A DNA stretch of 64,000 nucleotides from Chionoecetes opilio (GCA_016584305.1 JACEEZ010020504.1:31001-95000); one strand, 5' to 3'; numbered from the stretch's first letter, positions 25,355 to 35,590 are shown. The notes: generated by a model from the sequence alone, not told the origin. Numbers and translations are program-made.

Positions 25355-26278
25355 TTTAGCTTTATTAGTTTAGCTTTATTTTTAATTAAACTAAATCTAA
25401 CTGGCCCTAAAAAAAATTATAAATCTAACTATGATATAATAAAACTATAATCTAAAATAATAAAACTATAATCTAAATCTAACTATAAAACTAAATATAA
25501 CAAACTATAATCTAAATCTAACTAGTATAATCTAATAAAACTATAATCTAAATTAATAAAACTATAATCTAAATCTAACTATAATCTAATAAAACTATAA
25601 TCTAAATCTAACTATAATCTAATAAAACTATAATCTAAATCTAACTATAATCTAATAAAACTATAATCTAAATCTAACTATAATCTAATAAAACTAATCT
25701 AAATCTAACTATAATCTAATAAAACTATAATCTAAATCTAACTATAATCTAATAAAACTATAATCTAAATCTAACTATAATCTAATAAAACTATAATCTA
25801 AATCTAACTATAATCTAATAAAACTATAATCTAAATCTAACTATAATCTAATAAAACTATAATCTAAATCTAACTATAATCTAATAAAACTATAATCTAA
25901 ATCTAACTATAAAACTAAATATAACAAACTATAATCTAAATCTAACTATAAAACTAAATATAACAAACTATAATCTAAATCTAACTAGGTATAATCTAAA
26001 ATAATAAAACTATAATCTAAATAACTATAATCTAAAATAATAAAACTCTAATCTAAATCTAACTAAAATCTAATAAAACTATAATCTAAATCTAACTAAA
26101 ATCTAATAAAACTGTAATCTAAATCTAACTATAATCTAATTAAACTATAATCTAAATCTAACTATATTCCAATAAAATTATAATCTAAATCTAACTAAAA
26201 TCTAATAAAACTATAATCTAAATCTAACTAAAATCTAATAAAACTATAATCTAAATCTAACTATAAAACTAAATCTAA
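25355..26278. repeat. 33-bp AT-rich minisatellite
   Basis: Units ACTATAATCTAAATCTAACT followed by ATAATCTAATAAA (33 bp) repeat about 25 times with variants (AAAACTAAATATAACAAACT, CTAAAATAATAAA). It starts about 100 bases beyond the mini-exon, on the opposite side from the 23.6-25.2 kb minisatellite. Confidence 0.95.
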
Positions 26279-26493
26279 CCCGCCCTACAAACCTTGGCCA
26301 GCGGTCTAGACTGCGCTGAGGGCGACGGCGGAGTAGCAACTTATTTATTCTTATTAGATCATTTTTGTCAGTGATTTTGACCCAAGTAACAGCTTTCCAA
26401 GAGGTTTGAAGGTTAGTAGAAGACGTGTGTGACAAACGTTTAGTCCTTCATAAGGTAGGAAGCGAGATAAGGGAGGGGCGATAAAACGGGGTG

Positions 26494-26735
26494 CAGTCAG
26501 TTCGTACACAAGTTGTTTCGTACACCAGTAGATTCGTACACCAAAAAGTGGTTTCGTAGTCTATATGAAACCATAGTCGTTTCGTACACTCAGCTCAGAG
26601 TTGAACTTTACTACTAAAGTTACGAAACGACACCAGGTATGTACAAAAAAACTCAAAATCAGTGTACGAAACAACTAACAAAACCTGGGTACGAAAAAAC
26701 TTGTGTACGAAAAAACTTGTGTACGAAACTCCCTG
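26494..26735. mobile_element. CGTACACAAG-type MITE, copy 1
   Basis: The left end CAGTCAGTTCGTACACAAGT then TGTTTCGTACA is mirrored by the right end (inverted: CAGGGAGTTTCGTACACAAG). The centre contains TATGAAACCATAGTCG and CTCAGCTCAGAG. A TA follows the right end. The ends resemble pogo-like elements. It is a near twin of the copy at 26959-27168. Confidence 0.75.
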
Positions 26736-26764
26736 TAACCGATAAAACAAATCTTTACCCTTAC

Positions 26765-26906
26765 CCTGTACAGCCTGAGTTGATGACAGACTGCAACGCA
26801 TCATCACATTGTTGGGATGAATCCTTCTCCTCCATAGTGGCGAGTGGTGGTAGTGGTAGTGGTGATGGTGGTGGTGACAGGTAATTATGGTGATAGGTAG
26901 TGGTAG
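26765..26906 (-). CDS. possible 5' exon with start codon (MEEKDSSQQCDDALQ...)
   Basis: On the minus strand a polypyrimidine acceptor (TTTTTTCCTATTTTTTCAG) precedes 142 bases that end in the donor ACAGG|GTAAGG. The first good methionine (26835) opens MEEKDSSQQCDDALQSVINS then GCT, ending in phase 2. The frame is also open upstream of this methionine back to the acceptor (TTTYHHNYLSPPPSPLPLPP), so the exon may be internal. Phase 2 fits the exon at 25177-25249. The two MITE copies flank this exon on both sides. The product is unknown, and no domain is recognisable. Confidence 0.35.
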
Positions 26907-26958
26907 CTGAAAAAATAGGAAAAAAATATATAAATCAACTGTAATTCTGAAAGGTGCA

Positions 26959-27168
26959 CAGTCAGTTCGTACACAAGTTGTTTTGTACATCAAAAAGTAG
27001 TTCATTGTCTATATGAAACCATAGTCGTTTCGTACACTCAGCTCAGAGTTGAACTTTATTACTAGAGATACGGAACGACACCAGGTATGTACGAAAAAAA
27101 CTCAAAATTAGTGTATGAAAAAACTAACAAAACCTGGGTACGAAACAACTTGTGTACGAAACTCCCTG
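26959..27168. mobile_element. CGTACACAAG-type MITE, copy 2
   Basis: Same order and orientation as copy 1 (CAGTCAGTTCGTACACAAGT at the left, TGTGTACGAAACTCCCTG at the right), about 85-90% alike by eye, with a short deletion near the left end. A TA follows the right end. Confidence 0.75.
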
Positions 27169-27189
27169 TAACCTTCTGAAATGAGCATA

Positions 27190-27683
27190 CTCGCTAATTA
27201 TAAACTAAAATAAACTAAACTAAACTACCACCACCGCAGATCTTTAGACATTTACAAGCAGAATACAGCCGCCGTGCCTTTACCCGCGGACTCGGGGGTT
27301 ACCGAGCCATATCTTCAGCTGTGGTATGACGTGTACTGCCAGCTTGTTCATGGATAATAAGGTACACCAAGCATCATATCCCGGTTATCCCCGTATTCCA
27401 TCTTTCCCTTACCCCGCCAGCCCAAACCCTATAACTATCACCTCTCCCGCCTCTCACACAACCCCGCCAGCCTCCACAACCTCACCACACCACTATCAAA
27501 CCTCCATACTCCACCCTATGCCTAAATAAACCACAATAAACTTATAATAAAGGCGTATTACCTCAAAACGTAGCGGTGGACGGCCTGGCCTGGAGCTGAG
27601 CATCATTCAAAGTTTCAAACGCCACCGCCCCAGCGGCCGGCCAGCGGCCATCATAACAAGGGTTTCCACTTGCCTCAGGCTCA
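27190..27683. other. unassigned, with pyrimidine-rich open stretch
   Basis: Text near 27326-27529 reads MTCTASLFMDNKVHQASYPG and then a Pro/Ser/Thr-rich tail, followed by several AATAAA-like motifs (27526-27555). The composition is simple and no splice partner is clear, so no gene is called. Confidence 0.3.
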
Positions 27684-28292
27684 CGAAATTTATTATCTGT
27701 AAATCAATGTACAGAATTTGAAAAATGTATTCCTTTTATGTGTAAACATTCTAAAACAACAGTTATATGATGATATTGATGTAGTATTGTATCAGTGGTG
27801 ATAACCAGCGGCTACTTGGCGTAAGACCTCCGTACCAGCAGGCCCGCTGCGGTGTATATTTGAAGTGCACAAGAAAATATTAAGTTCTGCAGCATGTTCC
27901 CCTTCATAAACATGAACATGTTGAAGTTTTCATCAGACAGGGAGCTCCTCTTGGCCCTGTTGATGTCCTTGCCTTGCTTCCCGCAGCACATGATGCGGGC
28001 GGGAGTTTACTGCTGAATCATCATAACATTATTGTACCTCTGATGAAAACTTCCAACATGTACATGTTTATGAAGGGGAACATGCTGCAGAACTTAATAT
28101 TTTCTTGTGCACTTCAAATATACACCGCAGCGGGCCTGCTGGCAAGGAGGTCTTACGTCAAGTAGCCGCTGGTTATCACCACTGATACAATACTACATCA
28201 ATATCATCATATAACTGTTGTTTTAGAATGTTTATACATAAAAGGAATACATTTTTCAAATTCTGTACATTGATTTACAGATAATAAATTTT
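27684..28292. mobile_element. long foldback element, 253-bp arms
   Basis: The left arm (27684-27936) and right arm (28040-28292) are almost exact inverted copies (for example AACAACAGTTATATGATGAT then ATTGATGTAGTATTG, and GTTCTGCAGCATGTTCCCCT). The 103-base loop holds ATGATGCGGGCGGGAG. GC-rich text with GGCCGGCCAGCGG (27640) and CCGCTGGTGGCCG (28345) lies outside each arm, so the full element may extend to about 27600 and 28410. No transposase is present. Confidence 0.9.
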
Positions 28293-28583
28293 CCTCTCTG
28301 AAAATACACCAGCGGCACTACGGAGGGCTTCGGGAGGCAAAGTTGCCGCTGGTGGCCGCCGTTCGCCGCTCTAATGCCTACGTAGGCCCGCCGGTGGTGG
28401 TTAGCTGGGGACGTGGTCATTTTCGACGACAGTTTCACTGGTAATAGATGAATAGAAAGAATAAAGGCTATTTCATTATTGGACACCACATTTTTTGCTT
28501 GTCCCAAAACACTAAAACTGCAGAATGACATTAGTAACATAACCTGACCTAACTGGTACCCCCAGACCCCCCCCCCCAGCTAA

Positions 28584-28861
28584 AGGCCGGTTCCCATCAG
28601 CCCGCTTGTACGGCCGTCTTACAACAACACCGCTCAGCAATGACGTCACCATCATCACCGCTTGAGTGGTATTTGTGGTAACTGGGCACAGTTGGCAACT
28701 CCCCTCGAGCGGACACCGCCGAACGGGAGAGATGACTTGAATTTAACTTTGTACGGCGGCTGTACAGCGGTATGGCGGTGCGGTAGACTTTGTTGTGACG
28801 TCATTGTGACGTCTTTGTTGTTGTATGGCGGCCGTACAAGCGGGAAGGTGGGAACTGGGCT
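28584..28861. mobile_element. Harbinger-type MITE with TAA target duplication
   Basis: Ends AGGCCGGTTCCC...GGGAACTGGGCT frame about 48 bp of inverted repeat (CCCGCTTGTACGGCCGYC then TACAACAAC on both sides). TAA flanks both ends exactly (28581-28583 and 28862-28864). The element is 278 bp long and non-coding. Confidence 0.85.
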
Positions 28862-28949
28862 TAACACAGTTACGTATTTTTTACGTAATATAAAGGTAGC
28901 GGTTTTGTAACTTTTACGTAGCAAAAATACGTAACTAGTACGAATTTGT

Positions 28950-29050
28950 GTGGACGCCCAGGTACGTCCACAGTCTATAACGGTCATTCGACGCGCAGGT
29001 TGGGGGTGGGGCTTAGTGACGTCACGCGATCCAGGTGACGATACAGTGAT
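28950..29050. repeat. dispersed repeat shared with 39405-39490 (inverted)
   Basis: GTACGTCCACAGTCTATAAC then GGTC, and TGACGTCACGCGATCCAGG, both occur in reverse complement at about 39405-39490 in the same relative order. Confidence 0.65.
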
Positions 29051-29104
29051 ACAGTGTGTACTCGCGGTTGCCACTCGGTGAAATTATGAATGATTTAATC
29101 ATTA

Positions 29105-31573
29105 CACTGGGGAACAAATTTTTGTTGAGTTAGGTCTGACCCCTTGTTATTAAGTAATTTTTGGGTGCTGAATCCAAACTGATCTCATTTTTTTCTCTAT
29201 CACGTCAAGTTTTTGAACTGTAGGATTTTCGTTTTCTTAAAAAAATATGAAAAATACTGTACATAACAGTAACAGTGCTTATTTTATAAAAAGTTGCAAA
29301 TGTTAACATACAATGAAAAATGAAAGAAATAGGCATGAATAGAATGTTTATTTAACATTATCATGTTTTTAGAAAGGATAAGGCTATAATTGTGTGCAGG
29401 TTAAGGTAAAAATTTACGTTTGTAGCTTTGTCTGGAGTGTTCAACTTGAGGACTATCGCTTTTTGATGCTCCAACAATAGTCAGCCATCATATGCACATC
29501 CCATCTACCCTGGTAACGTTCTTCCTAACCTTCAAATCTTGGTGAAATCGTTCACCTTGCTCGTCTCTAGCAGCACCAAGATTTTCCGGAAAGTTGGCAA
29601 GATGGCTATGCAAAAAATGTACTTTAATACTCATGTTGCAACCAAGCGCTTTGTAGCTCTCCAATAGTTTCTGAACAATTTCTGTGTAATTACTTGCACG
29701 TGTTTTTCCCAAGAAAGTTCTTGACGACGTCTTTGAATGATAGCCAAGCATTCTTTTCAAGGTCTGACATAGTACCGTTGAAATGTTCATCTTTGATGAG
29801 CTGTCGAATTTGTGGACCATCAAACACACCGGCCTTGATTTTTTCAATTGACAGTCCAGGAAATGCCAAGATGATGTACTTCAAACAGTCGCCATCATTT
29901 TGACAATGCTTTTACAAATTGTTTCATGAGACCTAGTTTTATGTGCAGAGGTGGGAATATTATTTTCTTCCTGTCAATAAGTGGCTCATGTACAATGTTA
30001 GGATCTCCAGGTTTAAGATCAGATCTCGGAGGCCAATTCGTTTGAACCCAATGCTTCTCTCGAGCTCTGCTATCCCACATACAGAGAAAGCAGGGATACT
30101 TTGTGTATCCACGTTGTTGATCAAGAAGGAAGGACACCATTTTAAGGTCAACACAGATGATCCAATTGTGTTTGTCATATTGCAATAACTCAATGACTCT
30201 CTTTACATCTCCATATTCTTCACGAAGACAGACCGAATGCCCAATAGGGACTGCGCCAAACAAATTGCCATTGTGTAGAAGGACACACTTCAAGCTCCGC
30301 TTTGAGCTATCAATAAACAATCACCATTCATTTGGATTGTAGATTGAAAGCCCTAATTCCTTCAGTAAACCAGGAATGTTATGGCAAAACACAAAACCGC
30401 TGGCACTTCGAAAGTACTGCAGAAATGTACTTTCTCTGGTTCGAAAGTATGATACCTTCACTCCTTGTTCAAGTTTGTTTTTCTCGTTCAGTCTTGATGC
30501 TAGTATTTCTGAAGCTTTTTTGGATAGGCCCAAATCACGTGCTAAATCATTCAACTCGTGCTGATCAAATCCCCTACGAACTGAATCATCGTGAATGTCA
30601 AAATCTGCATCATTGCTGTCACTGCGTTCTTCAACATTACTCAGATCTTCTAGAGGAGGTAGTTGTTCGAAAACTGGCACTGGAATTTCAGCTGAATGAG
30701 GCATTGGTCTTATAGCTGACGGTAGATTAGGATATTCTATTTTATTTTTATTTTTCTTGTTAAATCCTGATGTTTTCACTAAACAAAAGTAACAGTCTGT
30801 GGAATGATCTTTTTTGCTCTCGCCAAACCATGGGGATACCAAATGCCAACTTTTCACGTGTTCCTTTGGTCCACATCCGTAATCTCTCGACACACTGCTT
30901 GCACACTTTGTGAGGGGCCCATAGCTTGTCTTGATCACCGAGTTTCACTTTAAAATATGCGAAATATGCTTGTTTGACAAATACGCTGATGCTTGCCCTC
31001 TGACTTGGAATGGTGAAACTACCACATATATAGCAGAAGGAGTCAGGGTTGTTTAGGCATTTACGACGAGACGTAGCAGGAGCAGACATGATCTGAAACA
31101 AAAGAAATATATACCTATGTAAATAAAGCACTAAGCTGGAATAGTTACAAGCTTTGAAAACAAAACAAAAACAGCATAAAACGAAATAGAAATTACAATG
31201 GTATGTTGTTACAAGGTTAAGAGAAAAGCCATAACAAATCCTCCTAATTCCTACTATCCTAGCTTTCTGTTTGCAGATATTGATAGTACTGACCTATTGG
31301 GAGCTGCACACACCTCTCACCGCACTGTCTCAATTGTAACTGCACAAACAAGTTGCCACATAGCTCTCGATGAGTCAAATCGTAATCAGCTGGCAAGTTT
31401 TACTACAGCTCACAAGTGGAATTTTGCTTATCTGGAGGGTAAGCTGTGGAAAAAAAACTTGACGTGCTAGAAAAAAACTGACTACAGATTTGGAATCAGC
31501 ATGCCAATTTTAGTCTAAATAAGCTCAAAAATCTAACTCAACAATTTTTTTTCTTGCAAATTGTTCCCCAGTG
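29105..31573 (-). mobile_element. CACTG-ended DNA transposon (EnSpm/CACTA-like) with TTA duplication
   Basis: The left end CACTGGGGAACAAATTTTTG and right end (inverted: CACTGGGGAACAATTTGC) are mirrored. Inner blocks GTTGAGTTAG, CTGATTCCAAA/TGAATCCAAACTGAT and CACGTCAAGTTTTT are also shared. TTA flanks both sides directly (29102-29104 and 31574-31576). CACTR ends with a 3-base duplication are the hallmark of EnSpm/CACTA elements. The 2.47-kb element carries one large minus-strand gene filling most of its length. The superfamily call rests on the ends alone. Confidence 0.75.
29455..31089 (-). pseudogene. transposase-like protein of the CACTG element
   Basis: The start at 31089 (MSAPATSRRKCLNNPD) directly follows an acceptor-like site (TTCTTTTGTTTCAG|ATC), suggesting a 5'-UTR intron. 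Domains in order: a Cys-rich N-terminus (CYICGSFTI..., WAPHKVCKQCVERLRMW, DHSTDCYFCLVKTSGFNKKN), an acidic linker (about 30600-30680), and RSASGFVFCHNIPGLLKELG. The core follows (LLHNGNLFGAVPIGHSVCLR, RGYTKYPCFLCMWDSRAREK, PPLHIKLGLMKQFVKALSK, GVFDGPQIRQLIKDEHF, ALGCNMSIKVHFLHSHLANF, EQGERFHQDL). Proteins with this core are multi-copy and uncharacterised in arthropods and cnidarians. The Cys pair plus ERFHQD resemble DDE transposases of the KDZ/CACTA type (inference). Breaks: frameshifts near 30815, 29900 and 29695, and one TGA at about 30321 where CGA is expected, which is consistent with a C-to-T change. Confidence 0.75.
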
Positions 31574-31610
31574 TTATCTTTACTAGTAATGGAACATTGC
31601 ATTACCTTAT

Positions 31611-31914
31611 AACAACACAATTGGTATTAATGGACATGTTATTTACCAAATAAGCAGTACATGAAAACAGCATGAATGTAATAAACAATACAGTAAAAGG
31701 CTAAGTGGCATCGTGTTGGGGCGGGGGAGTATGTAACACGTGACTCTGACACGTGACTCAGCTGGCGCAGCCTAGTCCCTCCTTCCTCACCCGCCCCAAC
31801 ACGATGCCACTTAGCCTTGTACAGTATTGTTTATTACAGCCCTGCTGTTTTCATGTACTGCTTATTGGGTAAATAACATGTCCATTAATACCAATTGTGT
31901 TGTTATAAGGTAAT
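31611..31914. mobile_element. foldback element, ~115-125-bp arms
   Basis: ATTACCTTATAACAACACAA...GGCTAAGTGGCATCGTGTTG then GGGCGGG is mirrored on the right to 31914 with a handful of differences. The ~60-base loop contains two CACGTGACTC motifs. It starts 37 bases beyond the CACTG transposon. Confidence 0.85.
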
Positions 31915-32104
31915 AAAATAGTCTATTACTACCACTGCTATTGCTACTACTATCAGGAAGACTACAGCAGGAGGAACAACATTCGAATCAGCGGTGTCGA
32001 GGAGCGCGACGACGGGGAAACGTGGGAGCAGTCAGCGGCGCTGGTGTCTTCCCTGCTGGGGGATAAGCTGCAGCTGCCTGGCGTGCAGCTGGAGAGGGCC
32101 CATA

Positions 32105-34990
32105 TAGTCCAGTCAAAATACGAAAAAAAAAAAACCTTTACCCTGAACAATTCCAAGAAAACGTTTTATTGTTTGTTTTGGTAGTATTACATGTAGGGAA
32201 AAACATACTAAAAGTTTACCAAAATATGGTTACCACAAAGGGTCCAATGTGACGTCAAAGAATATGGCCGCCAAAGCTATAAAATGTTAAGGGGATCGTT
32301 TCCCCTATCGGGCAATTTTTTTTGTTATTGAACCTACAAACGTGAAAGTTGGTATATATACGTAAAATTTAATTCTAAGAACTTTTTGTTCCTAAAAAAA
32401 ATTGATTTTCCTCATAGAAAACTAATTACGGATAGAAAACGTGATTTTAGGGGGGGGGGTTTCCAAACCTACTCCTCCTTGAGTTTTTTGACGTAGGGCG
32501 ATGATATGGGTATCATTGGATGCGGAAAGACTTGGGCTACAAATTTAAGTAAGCATTTTTTTTATTTTCCTCCTCTGAAAAAGAAAAAAAAAATCAGTAG
32601 AAAGTTCAAAATGTTAGGTTAAAATCAAATTTTTTGGATTTTTTTTTTTTTTAAATTTAATTTCTCGCCTTTCAGTGTCTATCATATTTTTGTATATAAG
32701 GCGACTCGCCTTTCAGCGTCTATCACATTTTTGTATATAAATAAAGTAGTAGGTTCGAAGATAAACCTTTTCATTAGCTGGCAACATTGCATCTTTGAGG
32801 CAAAACATCTCTTACGCAAACCAAACAAAGCACAACTGATGGCTGCTATAAAAGAACAGAGTTCAGATGACGCAGTACTCAAGGATGTACCAGAAGTGGA
32901 ACATAATGTTCTTGACGGAGGTTCTCTTCTCCATCGACTGAAGTGGTCAGAAGGAAAGACATATTGTTCAATCGCTGACGACTATGCATCTTTCACAGTA
33001 AAGCACTATGGTAAGGCTACGATAGTATTTGATGGTTACATTGGAGGACCAAACACTAAGGACATTACCCATCAGAGACGGCGCAAAAATCGAACAAGTA
33101 ACAAAGTGAACATTGCGGAAGGAACGAAATTTGTCGGGAAAAAGGAGGATTTCCTTTCTAATGTGGAGAACAAACAGTCTCTTATCAATCTGATTTCACA
33201 ACGCATGAAGGACAGAGGTTGCAACGTAATACAATCAGAGGGGGATGCAGATGTGGAGATTGTTAAGGCAGCAGTGTCAATGTCATCCAACAAAAGGACT
33301 AGTCTCATTGGCGAAGATACAGATCTATTGGTGTTGTTACTTCATCACGCGTCAAACCCGCGATGGCAACAAGCTTTATTTCTACTCGGATAAAGGGAGT
33401 CCTGCAACAGTATACGACATTAAGGTTATGCAGAAGTTGCTTGGAAACGATGTCTGCAGTAGTCTTCTGTTTTCCCGCATGCATTCACGGATGCGATACC
33501 ACTTCCGCGGTTTTTGGAATCGGAAAAAAACTCGCTCTACACAAGGTTTTGAAGGGAGACTCTGTCTTCAATAGCTGTGCTAAGATGTTTACCACACCTA
33601 AGAAAAACATAGCTGAGATTGAAGACGCTGGGTGTAAAGCGATGGTGGCATTGTTTGGGGGCAAACCTGGAGACAATCTGTCTGCAATGAGGTATTCTAG
33701 TCTCTGCCGAAAAGTTGGTTCAGCCAAAAGCTTTATTACACCTGAACGACTGCCACCGACCTCCTCTGCAACGAAGTATCATGCCCCTTCGGAGTTACCT
33801 CCAAGTGATGCTTTGGATGGACAATGGTGAGGCCATGGACACTACTGAATGGGGATGGGAATTGCAGAACAACAGTCTAGTTCCAGTGATGATGGATACT
33901 TCACCTGCGCCAGAAAAACTTTGAAAATAATTCACTGCAATTGTTCTCGTGGTTGTAGTACACTTCGGTGCACTTGCAAAACACGCGGACTTATCTGTTT
34001 TACGGGTATGCGGACCATTCAAGAAGGGCATTGTGACAATATGAGTGAGGAAGCAGTGTCTGATGATGAAAATAGAGACTATTAAACTGACACGGTTATT
34101 CAGTGATGAAGTAGGTCTTAAAATGCACTGTGTATTCTATAATTTTTAGAAATGTACATGTATGTCATGACGTCATTGATGACGTCATGACCTCGCCTGT
34201 CCGTGTAGTTAGTATAAAACTTTGTATAAAAATTGTTATATCAACATATATAGTATAAAAAATGTAAACTCTTCTGTAACCTACAGCTACAGCTTTGAAA
34301 TAAGGAAATAGTGGTTATTTTTAGTGCGATGGCTGTCATCGTCTTATGACGTCATAGTTAGGACCTTTGTGGTGATCAATTTTTGGTAAACTTTTTGTAT
34401 GTTGTTTCCCCACATATAATGTATAGGTGTATAGTCCCTCAAATAGTCCCTCAAAGTAAAAAAAATGAAAAAAAATGAAAATGTTCATTTTTATTTTATT
34501 TTTTATTTTTGAGGGGCTATAATTTTTGATCTAATTAGAAAATAAAAAAAATCGCCCTTGACGTCCTAGCGGCTTTATTCCTCTTTCGAATGACACCCCT
34601 ACCGACTCTCTCCGACTGATATTGACGGAGGAGTAGTCTTTGGGGGGACCCCCCTAAAATCACTTTTTTCTTTCGCTAACTCTTTTTCTATGCGTCAAAT
34701 CAAAATTTTCCCAAAAGACGACCCCTATTTTTTTTACTTGTTTTATATATGTACCAAGTTTCAAAGAGTAGGTTATAAAAAAGAAACAAAAATTTGGGGG
34801 AGTCGATCCCCTTAACATTTTATAGTTTTGGCGGCCATATTTTTTGACGTCACATTTGGACCCTTTGTGTAACCATATTTTGGTAAACTTTTAGTATTTT
34901 TTTTCCCTACATGTAATACTACCAAAAAAAAAAAATTTAAAACGCTTTCTTGGAATTTTTTCAGGGTCAAACCGTATTTTGACTGGACTA
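32105..34990 (+). mobile_element. Academ-like DNA transposon B (2.9 kb), complete, ATA target duplication
   Basis: The left end TAGTCCAGTCAAAATACG and right end CGTATTTTGACTGGACTA are perfect inverted copies. About 185 bp at each end match, including CTACATGTAATACTACC, GTTTACCAAAATATGGTTAC and GGCGGCCATATT. The flanks are ATA on both sides (32102-32104 and 34991-34993). A third, direct copy of part of the terminal repeat (GGTAAACTTTTTGTATG region) lies internally at about 34365-34430. The element carries only one gene, for an XPG-like nuclease with a CXC tail. It lies in the ORF1 of a LINE. Confidence 0.9.
32731..34085 (+). pseudogene. XPG/FEN1-like nuclease with CXC tail, copy B
   Basis: This is the only gene of the 2.9-kb element. 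The N-region reads VFDGYIGGPNTKDITHQRRR (about 33028), like the VFDG...R+ motif of FEN1/XPG. The I-region acidic blocks are QSEGDADVEIVKAAV (about 33235) and GEDTDLLVLLLHHA (about 33310). The helix-two-turn-helix-like block is IHGCDTTSAVFGIGKKLALH (about 33480). Later blocks are ALFGGKPGDNLSAMRYSSLC and EWGWELQNNSLVPVMMD. The cysteine cluster CNCSRGCSTLRCTCKTRGLI ends near 34045. Catalytic acidic residues all look intact. Four single-base frameshifts (about 33360, 33465, 33800, 33918) break the frame, several of which could be sequencing indels. The long N-terminal region present in copy C is absent. A start at 32731 (MYINKV) or slightly downstream is possible. Confidence 0.8.
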
Positions 34991-35590
34991 ATAGGGTTGG
35001 ACAGCGCCGCGATGACAGACCTCTCTCATCGTTTGCGCTTTTTCTCCCCGCTACTGTGATCGAGAGGCGATCATGAGGAGTGCGAGGAAGTTGCGAGGTA
35101 CCAATATCTACCTTAATGATGATTTGTGCGCTGCTTCACAGGCAGTCAAGAACCTCAGAAAACCGCAGATGAAACAGGCAAGATCACAGGGGAAAATTGC
35201 CTACTTTGGGCATACTAAGCTCATCGTGAAGGACAGGCTTGGTACTGGACAGTGCATCGGGAAATCATACACCCCGAGCGAGGATCCACCTGCTGCGGCC
35301 GTGATCGGCAGCAAGCAGCTACAGCGGGTTGCTGCAGCTGTCCGGTAGTGGCTGGTGCAGTGGGTGGAGCTGTGGCTCGGCCTGGTACTAGGGTGGTGGT
35401 GGGGGAGCGGGAAGTGTCGGTGTGGGAAGACAAAGGGCCCGGGGCTGTGCCCGCCTACCCGTCCCTCCCAGCGCCGTCCAGACTCGCCTCATCACCCGCC
35501 ACAGGTGCTTCGCCTTGCTCACAGTCACCGAAGGGTAAGGAAGAACCCTCAGAGGATTGTGAAGAAGTAAATTTCCTTCCTCCTTAAGAA

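Larger units (their letters stand above)
31956..35590 (+). pseudogene. LINE ORF1 (L1-ORF1p/Transposase_22-like), split by a transposon
   Basis: The first part (31956-32101) reads NNIRISGVEERDDGETWEQS and LLGDKLQLPGVQLERA. The second part (34991-35350) continues HRVGQRRDDRPL, then after a frameshift CDREAIMRSARKLRGTNIYL, NDDLCAASQAVKNLRKPQMK, GKIAYFGHTKLIVKDRL. This is the RRM-plus-C-terminal-domain layout of L1-type ORF1 RNA-binding proteins (ERAHRxG, RK..L.GT.I.., RL.V..L). A Pro/Ser-rich tail follows to about 35590. Removing bases 32105-34993 restores ...QLERAHRVGQRRDDRP in one frame, so the insertion happened in a then-intact reading frame. Frameshifts are seen near 35020 and 35345. Confidence 0.8.

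Noticed and set aside
27326..27529. Plus-strand Pro/Thr/Ser-rich frame followed by AATAAA-like motifs
   Set aside because: Pyrimidine-rich simple sequence without convincing splice sites or known protein similarity. AATAAA is common in such AT-rich DNA.
29694..30342. Plus-strand frames opposite the CACTG-element gene
   Set aside because: Antisense shadows of the recognisable minus-strand protein.
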